Made by a program: the position numbers and the translations under genes. From Haemophilus haemolyticus (GTDB lineage Bacteria > Pseudomonadota > Gammaproteobacteria > Enterobacterales > Pasteurellaceae): a stretch of 64,000 nt of DNA. Below the pieces are notes generated by a model. It was not told where the DNA came from. It saw nothing but the letters and a program-made list of their open reading frames with translations, and did no database searches. The stretch spans positions 1 to 64,000 of the forward strand of contig NZ_QQKA01000005.1 in the NCBI RefSeq assembly GCF_003493605.1. Reading direction: 5' to 3'. Within the stretch, counting starts at the first letter, position 1. Every line of letters starts with the position of its first letter. Shown one piece after another: positions 50,125-60,221 of the stretch.

Positions 50125-51201
50125 ATGTTTAAAATGGTTAGCTCCCCACATACCCATTCGGGAAAACTCACAGCGCATATTATGCTTTGGGTCATTTTGG
50201 CAATGATGCCAGCTTTTTTCACGCAAATTTATTATTTTGGATTTGGCGTGGTGCTTCAATCCGCATTAGCTATTGGTACAGCAATCATTGCGGAATTTAT
50301 TGCAATAAAATTACGCGGTAAAAAGCCGTTAAATTATCTTTCAGATTTCAGCGTATCCCTGACTGCTTTAATTTTGGCAATGGCTATTCCACCTTATGCG
50401 CCTTATTGGGTCATCATCATTGGAACACTCTGTGCAGTTTTATTAGGTAAACAGGTTTATGGTGGTTTAGGACAAAATCCATTCAATCCTGCGATGATTG
50501 GCTATGTAATTCTCTTGATTTCATTCCCGTTACAAATGACAACGTGGATGCCTCCAATTAATTTATTACAGGAACCACCGACTTTTTTAGATGCATTTTC
50601 ATTAATATTTTCAGGTTTAACCACTGATGGATTTACGCTTTCACAACTTACACATAACATTGATGGAATCACCCAAGCAACGCCTTTGGATAGCGCAAAA
50701 ATTTTCTATAAAAGTCACACTCAATTAAATGATTTTTATGAATTAATTAAACTGCCGATTTTTATGGGTAATGGAACCGATTTCGCTCAAGGATGGTGGC
50801 AAGTCAACGTGGCTTTCTTAGCGGGCGGAATTTTCCTTATTCTAAAACGTGTCATTCACTGGCAAATTCCAGTGGCGATGCTTGTCACCTTTTTCTGTTT
50901 AGCCACCGCGACCGCTTTTACCGGCTTCACGCATTTAAGTGCGATTAGCCAACTCGTGAGTGGTGCCATGATGTTTGGCGCATTTTTTATTGCGACAGAT
51001 CCTGTCACAGCTTCCATTACACCACGAGGAAAAATTATTTTTGGCGCATTAGTGGGGTTATTTGTCTATCTCATTCGCTATCACGGAAACTTTCCAGATG
51101 GTGTAGCATTCGCAATTTTATTAAGTAATATTTGCGTTCCACTTATCGATCATTACACACGTCCTCGAGTATCTGGTTATCCAACAAAAGGAAAAAAATA
51201 A
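50125..51201 (+). CDS. rnfD: RNF complex membrane subunit D
   Basis: Membrane subunit carrying covalent FMN. 358 aa, about nine hydrophobic segments. The flavinylation threonine lies in [13 protein letters not shown] (residues about 175-187). [15 protein letters not shown] is a family signature. Its stop overlaps the rnfG ATG by one base. Confidence 0.94.
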   Translation: MFKMVSSPHTHSGKLTAHIMLWVILAMMPAFFTQIYYFGFGVVLQSALAIGTAIIAEFIAIKLRGKKPLNYLSDFSVSLTALILAMAIPPYAPYWVIIIGTLCAVLLGKQVYGGLGQNPFNPAMIGYVILLISFPLQMTTWMPPINLLQEPPTFLDAFSLIFSGLTTDGFTLSQLTHNIDGITQATPLDSAKIFYKSHTQLNDFYELIKLPIFMGNGTDFAQGWWQVNVAFLAGGIFLILKRVIHWQIPVAMLVTFFCLATATAFTGFTHLSAISQLVSGAMMFGAFFIATDPVTASITPRGKIIFGALVGLFVYLIRYHGNFPDGVAFAILLSNICVPLIDHYTRPRVSGYPTKGKK

Positions 51202-51824
51202 TGGGCACAGTAAAAATCACATCGCGTTACGGCATATTGTTAGGCTTTGTCGCCCTACTCTGCACAGCAATTTCTGCGGGTATTTTTTTCCTAACAAAAG
51301 ATAAAATTGACGCTGTGATGGCGGCACAACAACGAGAATTGCTTTTACAGGTCATTCCACAAGATTATTTCAATAATAATCTGTTAGAAAGTGCGGTTAT
51401 TCCTCAAGATAAAAATTTGGTGGGCATTCAGAAAATTTATTTTGCGAAAAAAGATGGAAATGTTTCTGCCTATGCCTATGAAACCACCGCACCTGATGGC
51501 TATTCTGGCGATATTCGCTTGCTTGTGGGATTAGATCCGAAAGGTGAAATTTTAGGTGTACGGGTTATTGAACACCATGAAACACCTGGCTTAGGCGATA
51601 AAATTGAACTTCGTATTTCCAACTGGATTTTAAATTTCACTCATCAATCGATTAATGAGCATAATTTGAGCGAATGGGCAGTAAAAAAAGATGGCGGAAA
51701 ATTTGATCAATTTTCTGGTGCAACCATTACACCTCGCGCAGTGGTGAATCAAACTAAACGCTCAGCATTAATCATGCTAAATAACCAAGCCTTGTTACAA
51801 CAGCTTTCAACACAAGTGAAATAA
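51201..51824 (+). CDS. rnfG: RNF complex FMN-binding subunit G
   Basis: Periplasmic flavoprotein subunit. 207 aa from ATG 51201 ([20 protein letters not shown]), which overlaps the rnfD stop; the frame open from 51132 lies inside rnfD. One N-terminal membrane helix. [15 protein letters not shown] is typical, and the covalent FMN threonine is in [11 protein letters not shown]. Confidence 0.94.
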   Translation: MGTVKITSRYGILLGFVALLCTAISAGIFFLTKDKIDAVMAAQQRELLLQVIPQDYFNNNLLESAVIPQDKNLVGIQKIYFAKKDGNVSAYAYETTAPDGYSGDIRLLVGLDPKGEILGVRVIEHHETPGLGDKIELRISNWILNFTHQSINEHNLSEWAVKKDGGKFDQFSGATITPRAVVNQTKRSALIMLNNQALLQQLSTQVK

Positions 51825-51825
51825 T

Positions 51826-52524
51826 ATGACTGATTTAACTGAAAAAAATACTGCACTTGAAGAAGAACAGATAGAAAGTGCGGTTGAAAATCAACAAAAA
51901 TCCATGTGGAAAGAAATCTTTGCTCAAGGAATTTGGAAAAATAATCCAGCGGTTGTCCAACTTCTCGGGCTTTGTCCGCTGTTAGCGGTGTCTAGCACCG
52001 CCACCAATGCACTTGGTTTAGGTTTAGCGACAATGCTTGTGCTCACTTGCACAAATACGGTCATTTCGCTTTTCCGTAAATATATTCCGAATGAAATCCG
52101 CATTCCAATCTACGTGATGATTATTGCGACAACAGTAACTGTCGTTCAACTTTTAATGAATGCTTACACTTATACGCTTTATCAATCACTTGGGATTTTT
52201 ATTCCACTTATCGTTACCAACTGTATTGTGATTGGTCGAGCAGAAGCGTTCGCCTCAAAAAACAGCTTACTCCATTCAGTTTGGGATGGTTTCTCAATGG
52301 GATTAGGTATGGCGCTTAGCTTGACAGTACTTGGCGCATTGCGTGAAGTCATTGGACAAGGTACGGTTTTTGATGGCATCGAAAATCTATTCGGCGAACA
52401 AGCGAAATTTTTAACGCTCCATATTTACCATACAGACAGTAGTTTTTTACTTTTCATTTTGCCTCCAGGCGCATTTATAGGATTAGGCTTGCTCCTTGCA
52501 ATAAAAAATCGAATTGATAAATAA
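51826..52524 (+). CDS. rnfE: RNF complex membrane subunit E
   Basis: Partner of RnfA in the membrane core. 232 aa. The first about 27 residues ([24 protein letters not shown]) are an acidic addition, partly encoded by an uptake signal; the conserved protein then begins at [29 protein letters not shown]. The cysteine in GLCPLLAV and the one in [11 protein letters not shown] match the Fe-S cysteines of RnfA. rnf order A-B-C-D-G-E as in enterics, followed by nth. Confidence 0.94.
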   Translation: MTDLTEKNTALEEEQIESAVENQQKSMWKEIFAQGIWKNNPAVVQLLGLCPLLAVSSTATNALGLGLATMLVLTCTNTVISLFRKYIPNEIRIPIYVMIIATTVTVVQLLMNAYTYTLYQSLGIFIPLIVTNCIVIGRAEAFASKNSLLHSVWDGFSMGLGMALSLTVLGALREVIGQGTVFDGIENLFGEQAKFLTLHIYHTDSSFLLFILPPGAFIGLGLLLAIKNRIDK

Positions 52525-52525
52525 G

Positions 52526-53161
52526 ATGAATAAATTAAAAAGAATCGAAATATTAACCCGATTAAGAGATCAAAATCCCCACCCGACCACAGAATTACAG
52601 TATAATTCGCCCTTCGAATTATTAATTGCGGTAATTCTATCGGCACAAGCAACGGATAAAGGCGTGAATAAAGCGACAGAAAAACTATTCCCTGTTGCAA
52701 ACACACCTCAAGCGATTTTAGATTTAGGATTAGATGGTTTAAAAAGCTATATTAAAACTATCGGGCTTTTTAATAGCAAAGCAGAAAATATTATCAAAAC
52801 CTGCCGTGATTTAATTGAAAAGCACAACGGTGAAGTGCCCGAAAATCGCGAAGCCTTAGAAGCATTAGCGGGTGTGGGTAGAAAAACAGCCAATGTTGTA
52901 CTAAATACGGCATTTGGTCATCCAACTATTGCAGTGGATACCCATATTTTCCGTGTATGCAATCGAACTAATTTTGCACCAGGTAAAGACGTTGTAAAAG
53001 TGGAAGAAAAACTGCTTAAAGTCGTACCTGATGAATTTAAAGTGGATGTTCACCATTGGTTAATTTTACACGGACGCTACACTTGTATCGCACGTAAGCC
53101 TCGTTGTGGCTCATGCATTATTGAAGATCTGTGTGAATATAAAGAAAAAATTAAGTTTTAA
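52526..53161 (+). CDS. nth: Endonuclease III (DNA glycosylase/AP lyase)
   Basis: Removes oxidised pyrimidines. 211 aa from ATG 52526 (MNKLKRIEILTRLRDQNPHP), the same length as E. coli Nth; four more in-frame codons upstream overlap rnfE. Helix-hairpin-helix in LAGVGRKTANVVLN with the catalytic Lys, the catalytic Asp in VDTHIFRV, and the Fe-S loop with C-X6-C-X2-C-X5-C at the C-terminus. Follows rnfE within 1 bp, the usual rnf-nth arrangement. Confidence 0.96.
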   Translation: MNKLKRIEILTRLRDQNPHPTTELQYNSPFELLIAVILSAQATDKGVNKATEKLFPVANTPQAILDLGLDGLKSYIKTIGLFNSKAENIIKTCRDLIEKHNGEVPENREALEALAGVGRKTANVVLNTAFGHPTIAVDTHIFRVCNRTNFAPGKDVVKVEEKLLKVVPDEFKVDVHHWLILHGRYTCIARKPRCGSCIIEDLCEYKEKIKF

Positions 53162-53219
53162 TTTTTGCGGTAAAACACCTAAATTATTTACCGCACTTTT
53201 ATTAAAAATAGGATAAAAA

Positions 53220-54593
53220 ATGACAACAAATAATAAACAGCGACAAACTTGGTCGAACCGACTCACTTATGTTATGACTGTCGCAGGCGCAACTGTCGGT
53301 TTCGGTGCAACTTGGCGTTTTCCTTATCTTGTGGGTGAAAATGGTGGAGGAGCCTACGTTTTACTTTTCTGCATCGCAATGATCGTAATCGGTATCCCAA
53401 TGATTCTCGTTGAAAACGTGATCGGCCGTCGCTTACGTGTAAACTCCATTGATGCCTTTGGCGATAAGATTCTGGATAAAGGAAAAGGTATTTCCAAATA
53501 TTGGAAAATCCTTGGCTACATGGGCTTACTCGGTTCATTCGGTATCATGGCGTATTATATGGTGCTTGGTGGTTGGGTTATTTCCTATATCATCAGCCTA
53601 ATTAGCGGTACATTAGACATTTCAACCCCAATTACAAAAGACATTGCCAAAAATTTCTACGATCTTCACATCGGCAGTAGCCCTTATGAAATTATGTTCT
53701 ACACCTTCTTATTTGTTGTGGTGAATTACATTATTTTAGCTAAAGGGATCATTGGTGGGATTGAGAGATCTGTAAAATATTTAATGCCATTGCTATTCAT
53801 CTTTCTCATTGGAATGGTTATTCGCAACGTAACATTACCGGGCGCAATGGAAGGCATTACATTCTATTTAAAACCAGATTTCAGCAAAATTACCCCACAA
53901 TTATTTATCTTTGTTTTAGGGCAAGTCTTCTTCGCATTAAGCCTTGGTTTTGGTGTGTTAATTACGCTTTCCAGTTACTTAAATAAAGAAGAAAACTTAA
54001 TCCATACCGCAGTGATTACAGGTTTCACCAATACAATTATTGCTGTACTTGCTGGCTTTATGATCTTCCCATCACTTTTCACCTTTGGGATTGAACCAAA
54101 CGCAGGTCCAACGTTAGTATTCCAAAGTTTACCTATCGTATTCTCTCACTTATGGGCGGGTAAATTCTTTGCAATTATTTTCTTCGGCTTATTATTAATT
54201 GCCGCACTAACGACTTCCATCACAATTTATGAAGTAATCATTACTGCATTGCAAGAAAAGCTCAGAATGCGCCGTGGCAAAGCCATTGTCTTAACCCTTG
54301 GTGGCATTTTTCTATTAGGCAATATCCCTGCAATTTTAGGCGATAATCTATGGAAAAATGTCACCATTTTCGGCAAAAGCATTTTTGATTTCTATGATTA
54401 TGTCAGTGGAAATATTCTCTTTATGCTGACCGCACTTGGCTGTGCTATTTTCGTTGGTTTCGTGTTAAAAGATGAGGCGAAAAAAGAACTTTCTCCAACA
54501 CCTGACTCAACATTCACTAAAATCTGGTTTAACTATGTGAAATTCGTTGTGCCAGTGATTATTTTAGTCATCTTTATCAGCAACCTATTCTAA
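53220..54593 (+). CDS. NSS-family sodium-dependent transporter
   Basis: 457 aa, LeuT-fold symporter. The hallmark N-terminus RLTYVMTVAGATVGFGATWRF is helix 1 with its unwound substrate and sodium site. GGGAYVLLFCIAMIVIGIPMI is helix 2, and TTSITIYEVIITALQEK is the helix 8 region. About 12 hydrophobic segments. Bacterial homologues transport amino acids; the exact substrate cannot be read. Single gene ending at a bidirectional terminator. Confidence 0.87.
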   Translation: MTTNNKQRQTWSNRLTYVMTVAGATVGFGATWRFPYLVGENGGGAYVLLFCIAMIVIGIPMILVENVIGRRLRVNSIDAFGDKILDKGKGISKYWKILGYMGLLGSFGIMAYYMVLGGWVISYIISLISGTLDISTPITKDIAKNFYDLHIGSSPYEIMFYTFLFVVVNYIILAKGIIGGIERSVKYLMPLLFIFLIGMVIRNVTLPGAMEGITFYLKPDFSKITPQLFIFVLGQVFFALSLGFGVLITLSSYLNKEENLIHTAVITGFTNTIIAVLAGFMIFPSLFTFGIEPNAGPTLVFQSLPIVFSHLWAGKFFAIIFFGLLLIAALTTSITIYEVIITALQEKLRMRRGKAIVLTLGGIFLLGNIPAILGDNLWKNVTIFGKSIFDFYDYVSGNILFMLTALGCAIFVGFVLKDEAKKELSPTPDSTFTKIWFNYVKFVVPVIILVIFISNLF

Positions 54594-54595
54594 AA

Positions 54596-54630
54596 AAGAA
54601 AACCGAGTCTTTACTCGGTTTTCTTTTTTA
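54596..54630. terminator. Bidirectional terminator between the NSS transporter and qseC
   Basis: AAAACCGAGT (54599-54608), loop CTTT, ACTCGGTTTT (54613-54622), then CTTTTTT, with an A-run on the other side. Shared by convergent genes. Confidence 0.85.
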
Positions 54631-54640
54631 AAGGACATAT

Positions 54641-55996
54641 CTATAAAAATATTTGTGCCTTTAAGCCAATTCGCTGCCCTTCTTTTATAACATTTTCTAA
54701 CCGCACTTTGAATCCGTGTAATTCCGCAATTCGCATGACAATAGAAAGCCCCAAGCCACTGCCCTTTTCATTTTGTCCAGCTGGGCGATAAAAACGCTGA
54801 CCAAGTTTTTTCAAATCTTCAGGTTCAACGCCACCGCCATTATCTTCAACAATAATATGAGAAGATGAGATTTTCACTGAAATGGTTGTGTCTTCAGAAC
54901 AATATTTAATGGCATTATCGAGTAAATTTCTAAGCATCAATGAAACTAAAATTGGTTGCCCTTGCTTCTGCTTTGGTTCAGATTCTTTCTCAAAAGCCAA
55001 CGTAATTTTACGTTTTTCTGCCACAAAATAACGCTCTGCGATCAGCGATTGAATGATACCTTCCCACTCAATAGGCTGTAATTCTTCCAATTCTTGTAAA
55101 TTATCTAGTTTTGAAAGCGTTAAAAGTTGCTCAATTAACTGCGACGCACGATCAATCCCTTGTGTTAAATGCAAAAGTGCTTGTTCTCGCAATTCCCCAT
55201 CATCACCCGCCAGTTGAGCAACTTCAGTTTGAATACGCAGTGCCGCCAATGGACTACGCAATTCATGGGCTGCATCAGAGGTAAAACGGCGTTCACGTTG
55301 CAACATAGCTGAAGTGCGGTCAAAAAATTGATTTAAATTTTTTACTAAGGGTAAAATCTCAGCAGGTAAACCCTCAGTATTCAACAATGACACATCACCA
55401 GATTTTCTCGTTTGTACTTCTTGGCTTAAACGTTTAATCGGTCGAAGTTCTTTATGAATCAACCATCCTAAAACGATGATCAAAATAGGCAAACTGGCAA
55501 ACCAAATCCACATTTGCCCAAAGATCATTTCCTCAATTAGATCTTCGCGGTAATCTAATTCTTGCCCTACTGCGATAATCAATTTCCCATTCGCTGCCGT
55601 ACGCCAGAAAATTCGCCAGTTATCGTCATCATCATAAGTATGAGAATTATGAAAACCCATTTTATTATTAAAAATAAAATCTTTTCCATTTCGTCCATCA
55701 CTGAATAAAAGTTTCCCAGTTTTAGAAAAAATAGCAAAGGCCAAGGCATCATCGTCATAACTTTTTTTTAATGCCGACTGTGAATTTTTATTTAGTGTTG
55801 TACTAGATTCCAACAAAATAGTACTTAAATCTGAATTTGCGAGCCGTTCAGCAAAGAGAACTTGTTGTGCATCAAAAACTTTATTCACATCGTGGCGCAC
55901 TTGCCACCAAGCGACAAGCGTAGAACCCAGCCAAACAAAAAGTGCGGTTAAACAAAGCACAGAAATAAGACGCAACGTAAGGCTTCTATTTTTCAT
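54641..55996 (-). CDS. qseC: Sensor histidine kinase of the QseC / FirS type
   Basis: 451 aa. Membrane helices at about 10-30 and 160-180 enclose a periplasmic sensor of about 130 residues. Close to the second helix the sensor has DYRED (in [14 protein letters not shown]), a motif linked to ferrous-iron sensing in Haemophilus FirS and its Aggregatibacter counterpart. Phospho-accepting His in [16 protein letters not shown] box [12 protein letters not shown]1 VEDNGGGV and G2 GSGLGLSI. The partner regulator qseB lies 11 bp upstream on the same strand. Confidence 0.92.
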   Translation of the reverse strand: MKNRSLTLRLISVLCLTALFVWLGSTLVAWWQVRHDVNKVFDAQQVLFAERLANSDLSTILLESSTTLNKNSQSALKKSYDDDALAFAIFSKTGKLLFSDGRNGKDFIFNNKMGFHNSHTYDDDDNWRIFWRTAANGKLIIAVGQELDYREDLIEEMIFGQMWIWFASLPILIIVLGWLIHKELRPIKRLSQEVQTRKSGDVSLLNTEGLPAEILPLVKNLNQFFDRTSAMLQRERRFTSDAAHELRSPLAALRIQTEVAQLAGDDGELREQALLHLTQGIDRASQLIEQLLTLSKLDNLQELEELQPIEWEGIIQSLIAERYFVAEKRKITLAFEKESEPKQKQGQPILVSLMLRNLLDNAIKYCSEDTTISVKISSSHIIVEDNGGGVEPEDLKKLGQRFYRPAGQNEKGSGLGLSIVMRIAELHGFKVRLENVIKEGQRIGLKAQIFL

Positions 55997-56007
55997 TTTT
56001 CAATTTG

Positions 56008-56658
56008 TCATAAAGCATACCCAACACCGTGTACCGTGCGAATAAATTGTTTCCCCAATTTTTGGCGTAAATTATAAATATGCACATCTAATGCCCCGCT
56101 GCTAATTTCCTCATCCCAGCTTGATAATTTTTCTTCAATTGATGAGCGAGACAATACGCGATCTTTATTCAGCATAAATAATTCAAGCAATTTATATTCA
56201 CGGCTTGTTAAAGAAATAGGTTGATTATTTAGCCAAACAGAACGCTGATTGGGATCGAGTTTAACGCCAGCGTGTTCAATCACCGAATGATGATGACCAT
56301 AACGACGACGAATAAGTGCCTGCAAACGCGCGGCAACTTCCGCTAGAGCAAAAGGCTTACAAAGATAATCATCTGCTCCACTTTGCAATCCTTTGACTCG
56401 TTCATCTAAGGTATCACGGGCAGTTAAAATCAATACGGGAACATCTTGATGCTTGGAACGCCATTGTTGCAATACCTCTAATCCATCAAGTTTCGGCAAA
56501 GTTAAATCTAACACAACCGCATCATAAGGCGCAGAAGTTAAGGCATCCATTCCTGTTTTCCCATCCGTAAACCAATCCACCGCAAAACCAAGTTTAGTTA
56601 AACCGATTTGTAGCCCATTGCCGATTAGATTATCGTCTTCTATCAATAAAATTCTCAT
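56008..56658 (-). CDS. qseB: OmpR-family response regulator of the QseB / FirR type
   Basis: 216 aa from ATG 56658 ([15 protein letters not shown]). Receiver with phosphorylated Asp in [13 protein letters not shown] near residue 51, Thr and Lys in LTARD and KPF, then a winged-helix DNA-binding domain ([33 protein letters not shown]). The frame extends five codons to a GTG inside an uptake signal, unlikely to be used. No good ribosome site precedes the ATG. A hairpin separates it from ygiW. Confidence 0.92.
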   Translation of the reverse strand: MRILLIEDDNLIGNGLQIGLTKLGFAVDWFTDGKTGMDALTSAPYDAVVLDLTLPKLDGLEVLQQWRSKHQDVPVLILTARDTLDERVKGLQSGADDYLCKPFALAEVAARLQALIRRRYGHHHSVIEHAGVKLDPNQRSVWLNNQPISLTSREYKLLELFMLNKDRVLSRSSIEEKLSSWDEEISSGALDVHIYNLRQKLGKQFIRTVHGVGYAL

Positions 56659-56681
56659 AAAAATTGACCGCACTTTATAAA

Positions 56682-56706
56682 CAAAAACAGCGAGCTAATG
56701 CTCGCC
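56682..56706 (-). terminator. Intrinsic attenuator/terminator between ygiW and qseB
   Basis: On the minus strand GCGAGC-ATTA-GCTCGC followed by TGTTTTTG. It lies after the ygiW stop and before qseB, which has no evident strong promoter of its own in the remaining 25 bases. So qseBC expression probably depends on read-through from ygiW. Confidence 0.65.
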
Positions 56707-56720
56707 ATTTTCAAAAATGA

Positions 56721-57086
56721 TTACTCTGCTTTTTCGATACGTAATACATCAAGCTCCGCTTTCTCAAATACCTCATTATCCAATTTTCCATAAATTTTCA
56801 CTTTATCCTTTGAATCTACGTTTAAACCATTCCAAACGCGTTTTTTGATTTCAATCTTGATTTGCCCAGTCCCATCAGTAAACCAAAACTCATCGTCATC
56901 AATTTGTTGTGTGATATTCCCCACTAAAGTGATCATTGAATTATCTGCTGCAGATAAAGCTTGTTTTACGCTAATTGCTGAAGGGGTGGCTTGTTGAAAA
57001 CCGCCTTGAGTATTTCCGCCATTAAAACCTGCAAATGCAGAAGTGGTTGCTAATGCGAAGATTGTTGCTAATGCAAATTTTTTCAT
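56721..57086 (-). CDS. ygiW: YgiW-like BOF/OB-fold periplasmic protein
   Basis: 121 aa with a signal peptide (MKKFALATIFALATTSAFA). The mature part is an OB-fold (BOF family): SMITLVGNITQQIDDDEFWFTDGTGQIKIEI and KVKIYGKLDNE. Homologues bind cations or help stress resistance. First gene of ygiW-qseB-qseC, an arrangement known in Haemophilus and Aggregatibacter. A PmrA/QseB-type repeat lies upstream. Confidence 0.9.
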   Translation of the reverse strand: MKKFALATIFALATTSAFAGFNGGNTQGGFQQATPSAISVKQALSAADNSMITLVGNITQQIDDDEFWFTDGTGQIKIEIKKRVWNGLNVDSKDKVKIYGKLDNEVFEKAELDVLRIEKAE

Positions 57087-57139
57087 AATGTTTCCTTTTT
57101 AAATCAGTTAATTTCAAGCACCATTGCTTGGATGTGTGT

Positions 57140-57172
57140 ATTAAAACAAACAAATCTTAAGAAAAGATTAAG
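57140..57172 (-). promoter_or_regulatory. Probable QseB (PmrA-type) operator and promoter of ygiW-qseBC
   Basis: On the minus strand CTTAAT-CTTTT-CTTAAG (57172-57156): two hexamers with a 5-bp gap, matching HTTAAK-N5-HTTAAK, the box of PmrA-type regulators that QseB-like proteins can also bind. A TTTAAT -10 candidate (57145-57140, minus) follows at a distance suited to OmpR-family activation. Implies autoregulation. Confidence 0.6.
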
Positions 57173-57217
57173 AAACATAAAAAAACCTAAATTTTTTTAA
57201 TTTAGGTTTCTCATAAA

Positions 57218-58105
57218 TTAAAGTTTATTCAACTGCTCAATAGACGGTGCGTAATAATAAGCACCCGTTACAGCCTTAGTAAAACCTAAAATGCGGTCAG
57301 TTTTTCCGTCTTTTTCACCAAACATATTAAGCAACTGTTGTTCAATGTTATAAAGCGTTGCACAGTAAGCAATAAAGAATAATCCGTGTGTACCGCTCGC
57401 CGTACCATAAGGTAAGCTTTGACGTAAGATTTTTAAACCTTTGCCATTCTCTTTCAAATCTGTACGACCGACATGAGAAGTATCCGCCTTATCTTCCATT
57501 TCTACGCTATCCGTTTTGGTTCGTCCGAACACATTTTCTTGTTTTGCTGTATTTAATTTTTCCCATTTAGCGAGATTATGTTCATAACGTTGAGTAAACA
57601 CATAGCTCCCATCTTTATCATTGCCATTTGAAATTAAGGCAACTTCTGCTCGTTGTGCATCTTTAGGATTTTCAGTTCCGTCAATAAAACCTGTGAGATC
57701 TCGTTCCTCCACCCAACGAAAACCATGAATTTCTTGCTGAACATCAATAGCTTGAGCAAAAGCATTCACTGCAGCTTGTGCCACAGAAAAATTAACATCA
57801 GGGCGTAACGATTGAATATGCACTAAAAGATCGGTTTGTGTACTTGGCGCAGTTAAATCACCTTTTCCTAAAGTAACAAAAGGTTTAAGTTCTGATGCGT
57901 CCTGCCCACCAAGGGTTTTCCAAGCTTTATCGCCAAAAGCAACTACCGCCCCCAAACGCGCATCGGGATAAGTGTGTTGAAGCTGTTCTAAGCGACTAAG
58001 GAATTGGCGAGCCGCTGCTGGAATCTGAGAATAATCTGAGATATTTGCTTCTAAAAATACACCTGCTTTGCAACCATCAAGCAAAATACCAGTTTGTGCT
58101 GTCAT
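57218..58105 (-). CDS. DyP-type haem peroxidase (cytosolic, YfeX-like)
   Basis: 295 aa. The DyP signature GFIDGTENP is near residue 134, with the distal Asp; the proximal His is likely in DTSHVGRTDL; the distal Arg is in KILRQSLPYGTASGTHGLFF. No Tat or Sec signal, so it is the cytosolic YfeX type rather than the exported EfeB type. It uses peroxide to oxidise haem-like substrates. It ends about 130 bp from the start of ygiW and is divergent from the iron permease gene, pointing to a role in iron or oxidative stress. Confidence 0.88.
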   Translation of the reverse strand: MTAQTGILLDGCKAGVFLEANISDYSQIPAAARQFLSRLEQLQHTYPDARLGAVVAFGDKAWKTLGGQDASELKPFVTLGKGDLTAPSTQTDLLVHIQSLRPDVNFSVAQAAVNAFAQAIDVQQEIHGFRWVEERDLTGFIDGTENPKDAQRAEVALISNGNDKDGSYVFTQRYEHNLAKWEKLNTAKQENVFGRTKTDSVEMEDKADTSHVGRTDLKENGKGLKILRQSLPYGTASGTHGLFFIAYCATLYNIEQQLLNMFGEKDGKTDRILGFTKAVTGAYYYAPSIEQLNKL

Positions 58106-58286
58106 AAAAATCTCCTAAAAGGGCAATTGGAAAACGCTTGCATTATACAACAGCCATTAAAAAATCTTAAATATTCAAATAAAACTTGATCTAAGTAGCA
58201 AAAATTCAAATTTATTGTTGAGATTTTTTATCATTAGATATATCTTTCAAATAAGAATGGATTTCATTTATAAGGTTATTAGTTCT

Positions 58287-60194
58287 ATGCCGTACCTTTT
58301 ACGTTATATCAGCATATCTTTACTATTTTTATTCTCTCAAACAGTCTTTGCAGATAACTATCAAAAATGGGTAGATGACATTACTCAACGCTTGAATCAC
58401 ACCGAACAACTTCTTAAAGAAAACAAAATTGATGATGCCAAAACCGAAGTACAAATGGCATATTTTGAAGTATTTGAAAATTTAGAAGGGCCGATTCGCA
58501 TTAATTTTTCAGCGCAAAAAAGCTATCAAATGGAAGCCACTTTTGGTGAAATCCGCAAAATGATTGGCGAAGGTAAACCAATGAATGAGGTTCAAGCCAA
58601 AATCAACGGTTTAAAAAATGAATTACAGCAAGTTTTACCTTCTCTTGTTGAAGGGCATCAACTCAATGCTGATAGTCAGCACGGCGTTTATGATAATCAA
58701 GCTATCAAACCTTATTGGCAACAAAGTTTCAAAACCATTGATGATTTGATCGCGCAAGCCATTACTGCTTATGAAAGCGGTGATTTTGCCAATGCTAAAA
58801 AAGCATTCCAACAAGCCCAATATGACGGCTACAAAAATTCTGAAATGGAAATGTCGGTTAGAACCAACCGCTCTTCTGAAATTTCAGCAGCGATCAATCA
58901 ACAATTCTATAATTTGATTCGTTTGAGCGAACAACCTGATCAAATGACAGAAATTGCTTACCAAAGCACACAACTCTTGCAAGATATTGAAGAACAGCTT
59001 CCTAACTTGCCAACCACTCGCGATGAACAAAATGCTCAAGCGACACAATCACAAGCGCAAACTTCAGATAAAGTTACAGATCAAGATTGGGCAAAAATTA
59101 CGACTGAAATCAACCAACGTATTCAACAAGCTATTGCCCTTTATGAACAAGGCGATGAGAAAAAAGCCATGCTTGCGGTGCAAGACACTTACTTTGATGT
59201 ATTTGAAAATTCTGGCATGGAAAACAAAGTAGGCTCTCGCGATAGCAACTTTAAAGCAGAATTAGAAGGTTATTTCACTCGTTTAGTCAGCCTGATGAAA
59301 GCGGGAAATGGCGACAAATTACAGGAACAAGCTGCAGGTTTAAGCCAAAACTTAGCGAAAGCCGTTCAAATATTGCAAGGTAGCGAACAAAGTGATTGGT
59401 CTATGTTCTTATATAGCTTGCTTATTATTTTACGTGAAGGCTTAGAAGCGTTGTTAATCGTTGCCGCTATTGTGGCTTATATGGTGAAAAACAATCATCA
59501 CGATAAATTGCCAGTTATTCGCCAATCCGTTTATATTGCGTTAGGGGCAAGCGTAGTTACCGCATTCATCTTCCAACTTATTTTTGAAAACTCAGGGCAA
59601 AACCGTGAATTGCTTGAAGGTTTCACAATGATTATTGCGGTCTTTATGCTGTTTAGTATGAGTTATTGGTTGCTTTCTAAAGTCGAAGCACAAAACTGGA
59701 AACGCTACCTCGAAGGCAAACTTTCAACGGCATTAACGGCAGGCTCTCTATTCGGCTTATGGCTTACTAGTTTCCTCGCGGTATATCGTGAAGGCGCAGA
59801 AACCGTATTGTTCTATTATGCCCTAGTTGGCGATGCGAAAAGTGCGGTCAGTTTAGCCTATCTTTTTGCCGGCTTTATTTGCGGGGTGATTTTACTGGCG
59901 ATTTGCTACTTTGTAATGCGTTACACCGTGGTTAAATTGCCATTAAAACCATTCTTTATGTTTACTGGTTCATTTATGTATTTAATGGCATTTGTGTTCG
60001 CTGGCAAATCTGTACTTGAACTGATTGAAGGTAAACTGTTTGAACCGACATTAATTAACGGTGTACCAGAAATCTCGTGGTTAGGTGTTTATCCTTATGT
60101 GGAAACCCTTGTACCACAAGCAATCTTAATTCTTGCTGCTATTTTTGCTTTGTTTGTTATGAAATATCAAAGCAAAAGAGCGGTTTCAAATTAA
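58287..60194 (+). CDS. FTR1-family iron permease with a large periplasmic domain
   Basis: Inner-membrane iron permease. I prefer ATG 58287 (635 aa), which gives a clean signal peptide (MPYLLRYISISLLFLFSQTVFA) with AAGG upstream; starts at 58257 or a TTG at 58215 are possible. Residues 23-390 are periplasmic helices with repeated AKTEVQMAYFEVFEN-type units. The membrane part has about seven helices and the iron-binding REGLE (LREGLEALLIVAA) and REGAE (YREGAETVLFYY) motifs. First of a plus-strand operon with P19-, DUF2318- and permease genes. Confidence 0.9.
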   Translation: MPYLLRYISISLLFLFSQTVFADNYQKWVDDITQRLNHTEQLLKENKIDDAKTEVQMAYFEVFENLEGPIRINFSAQKSYQMEATFGEIRKMIGEGKPMNEVQAKINGLKNELQQVLPSLVEGHQLNADSQHGVYDNQAIKPYWQQSFKTIDDLIAQAITAYESGDFANAKKAFQQAQYDGYKNSEMEMSVRTNRSSEISAAINQQFYNLIRLSEQPDQMTEIAYQSTQLLQDIEEQLPNLPTTRDEQNAQATQSQAQTSDKVTDQDWAKITTEINQRIQQAIALYEQGDEKKAMLAVQDTYFDVFENSGMENKVGSRDSNFKAELEGYFTRLVSLMKAGNGDKLQEQAAGLSQNLAKAVQILQGSEQSDWSMFLYSLLIILREGLEALLIVAAIVAYMVKNNHHDKLPVIRQSVYIALGASVVTAFIFQLIFENSGQNRELLEGFTMIIAVFMLFSMSYWLLSKVEAQNWKRYLEGKLSTALTAGSLFGLWLTSFLAVYREGAETVLFYYALVGDAKSAVSLAYLFAGFICGVILLAICYFVMRYTVVKLPLKPFFMFTGSFMYLMAFVFAGKSVLELIEGKLFEPTLINGVPEISWLGVYPYVETLVPQAILILAAIFALFVMKYQSKRAVSN

Positions 60195-60221
60195 CTCAAA
60201 ACTCATCTCAGGAGAGAAACT

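Noticed and set aside
58160-58260. Possible Fur box upstream of the FTR1 gene (TTATCATTAGATATATC)
   Set aside because: Too few matches to the Fur consensus in such AT-rich DNA; not supportable by eye.
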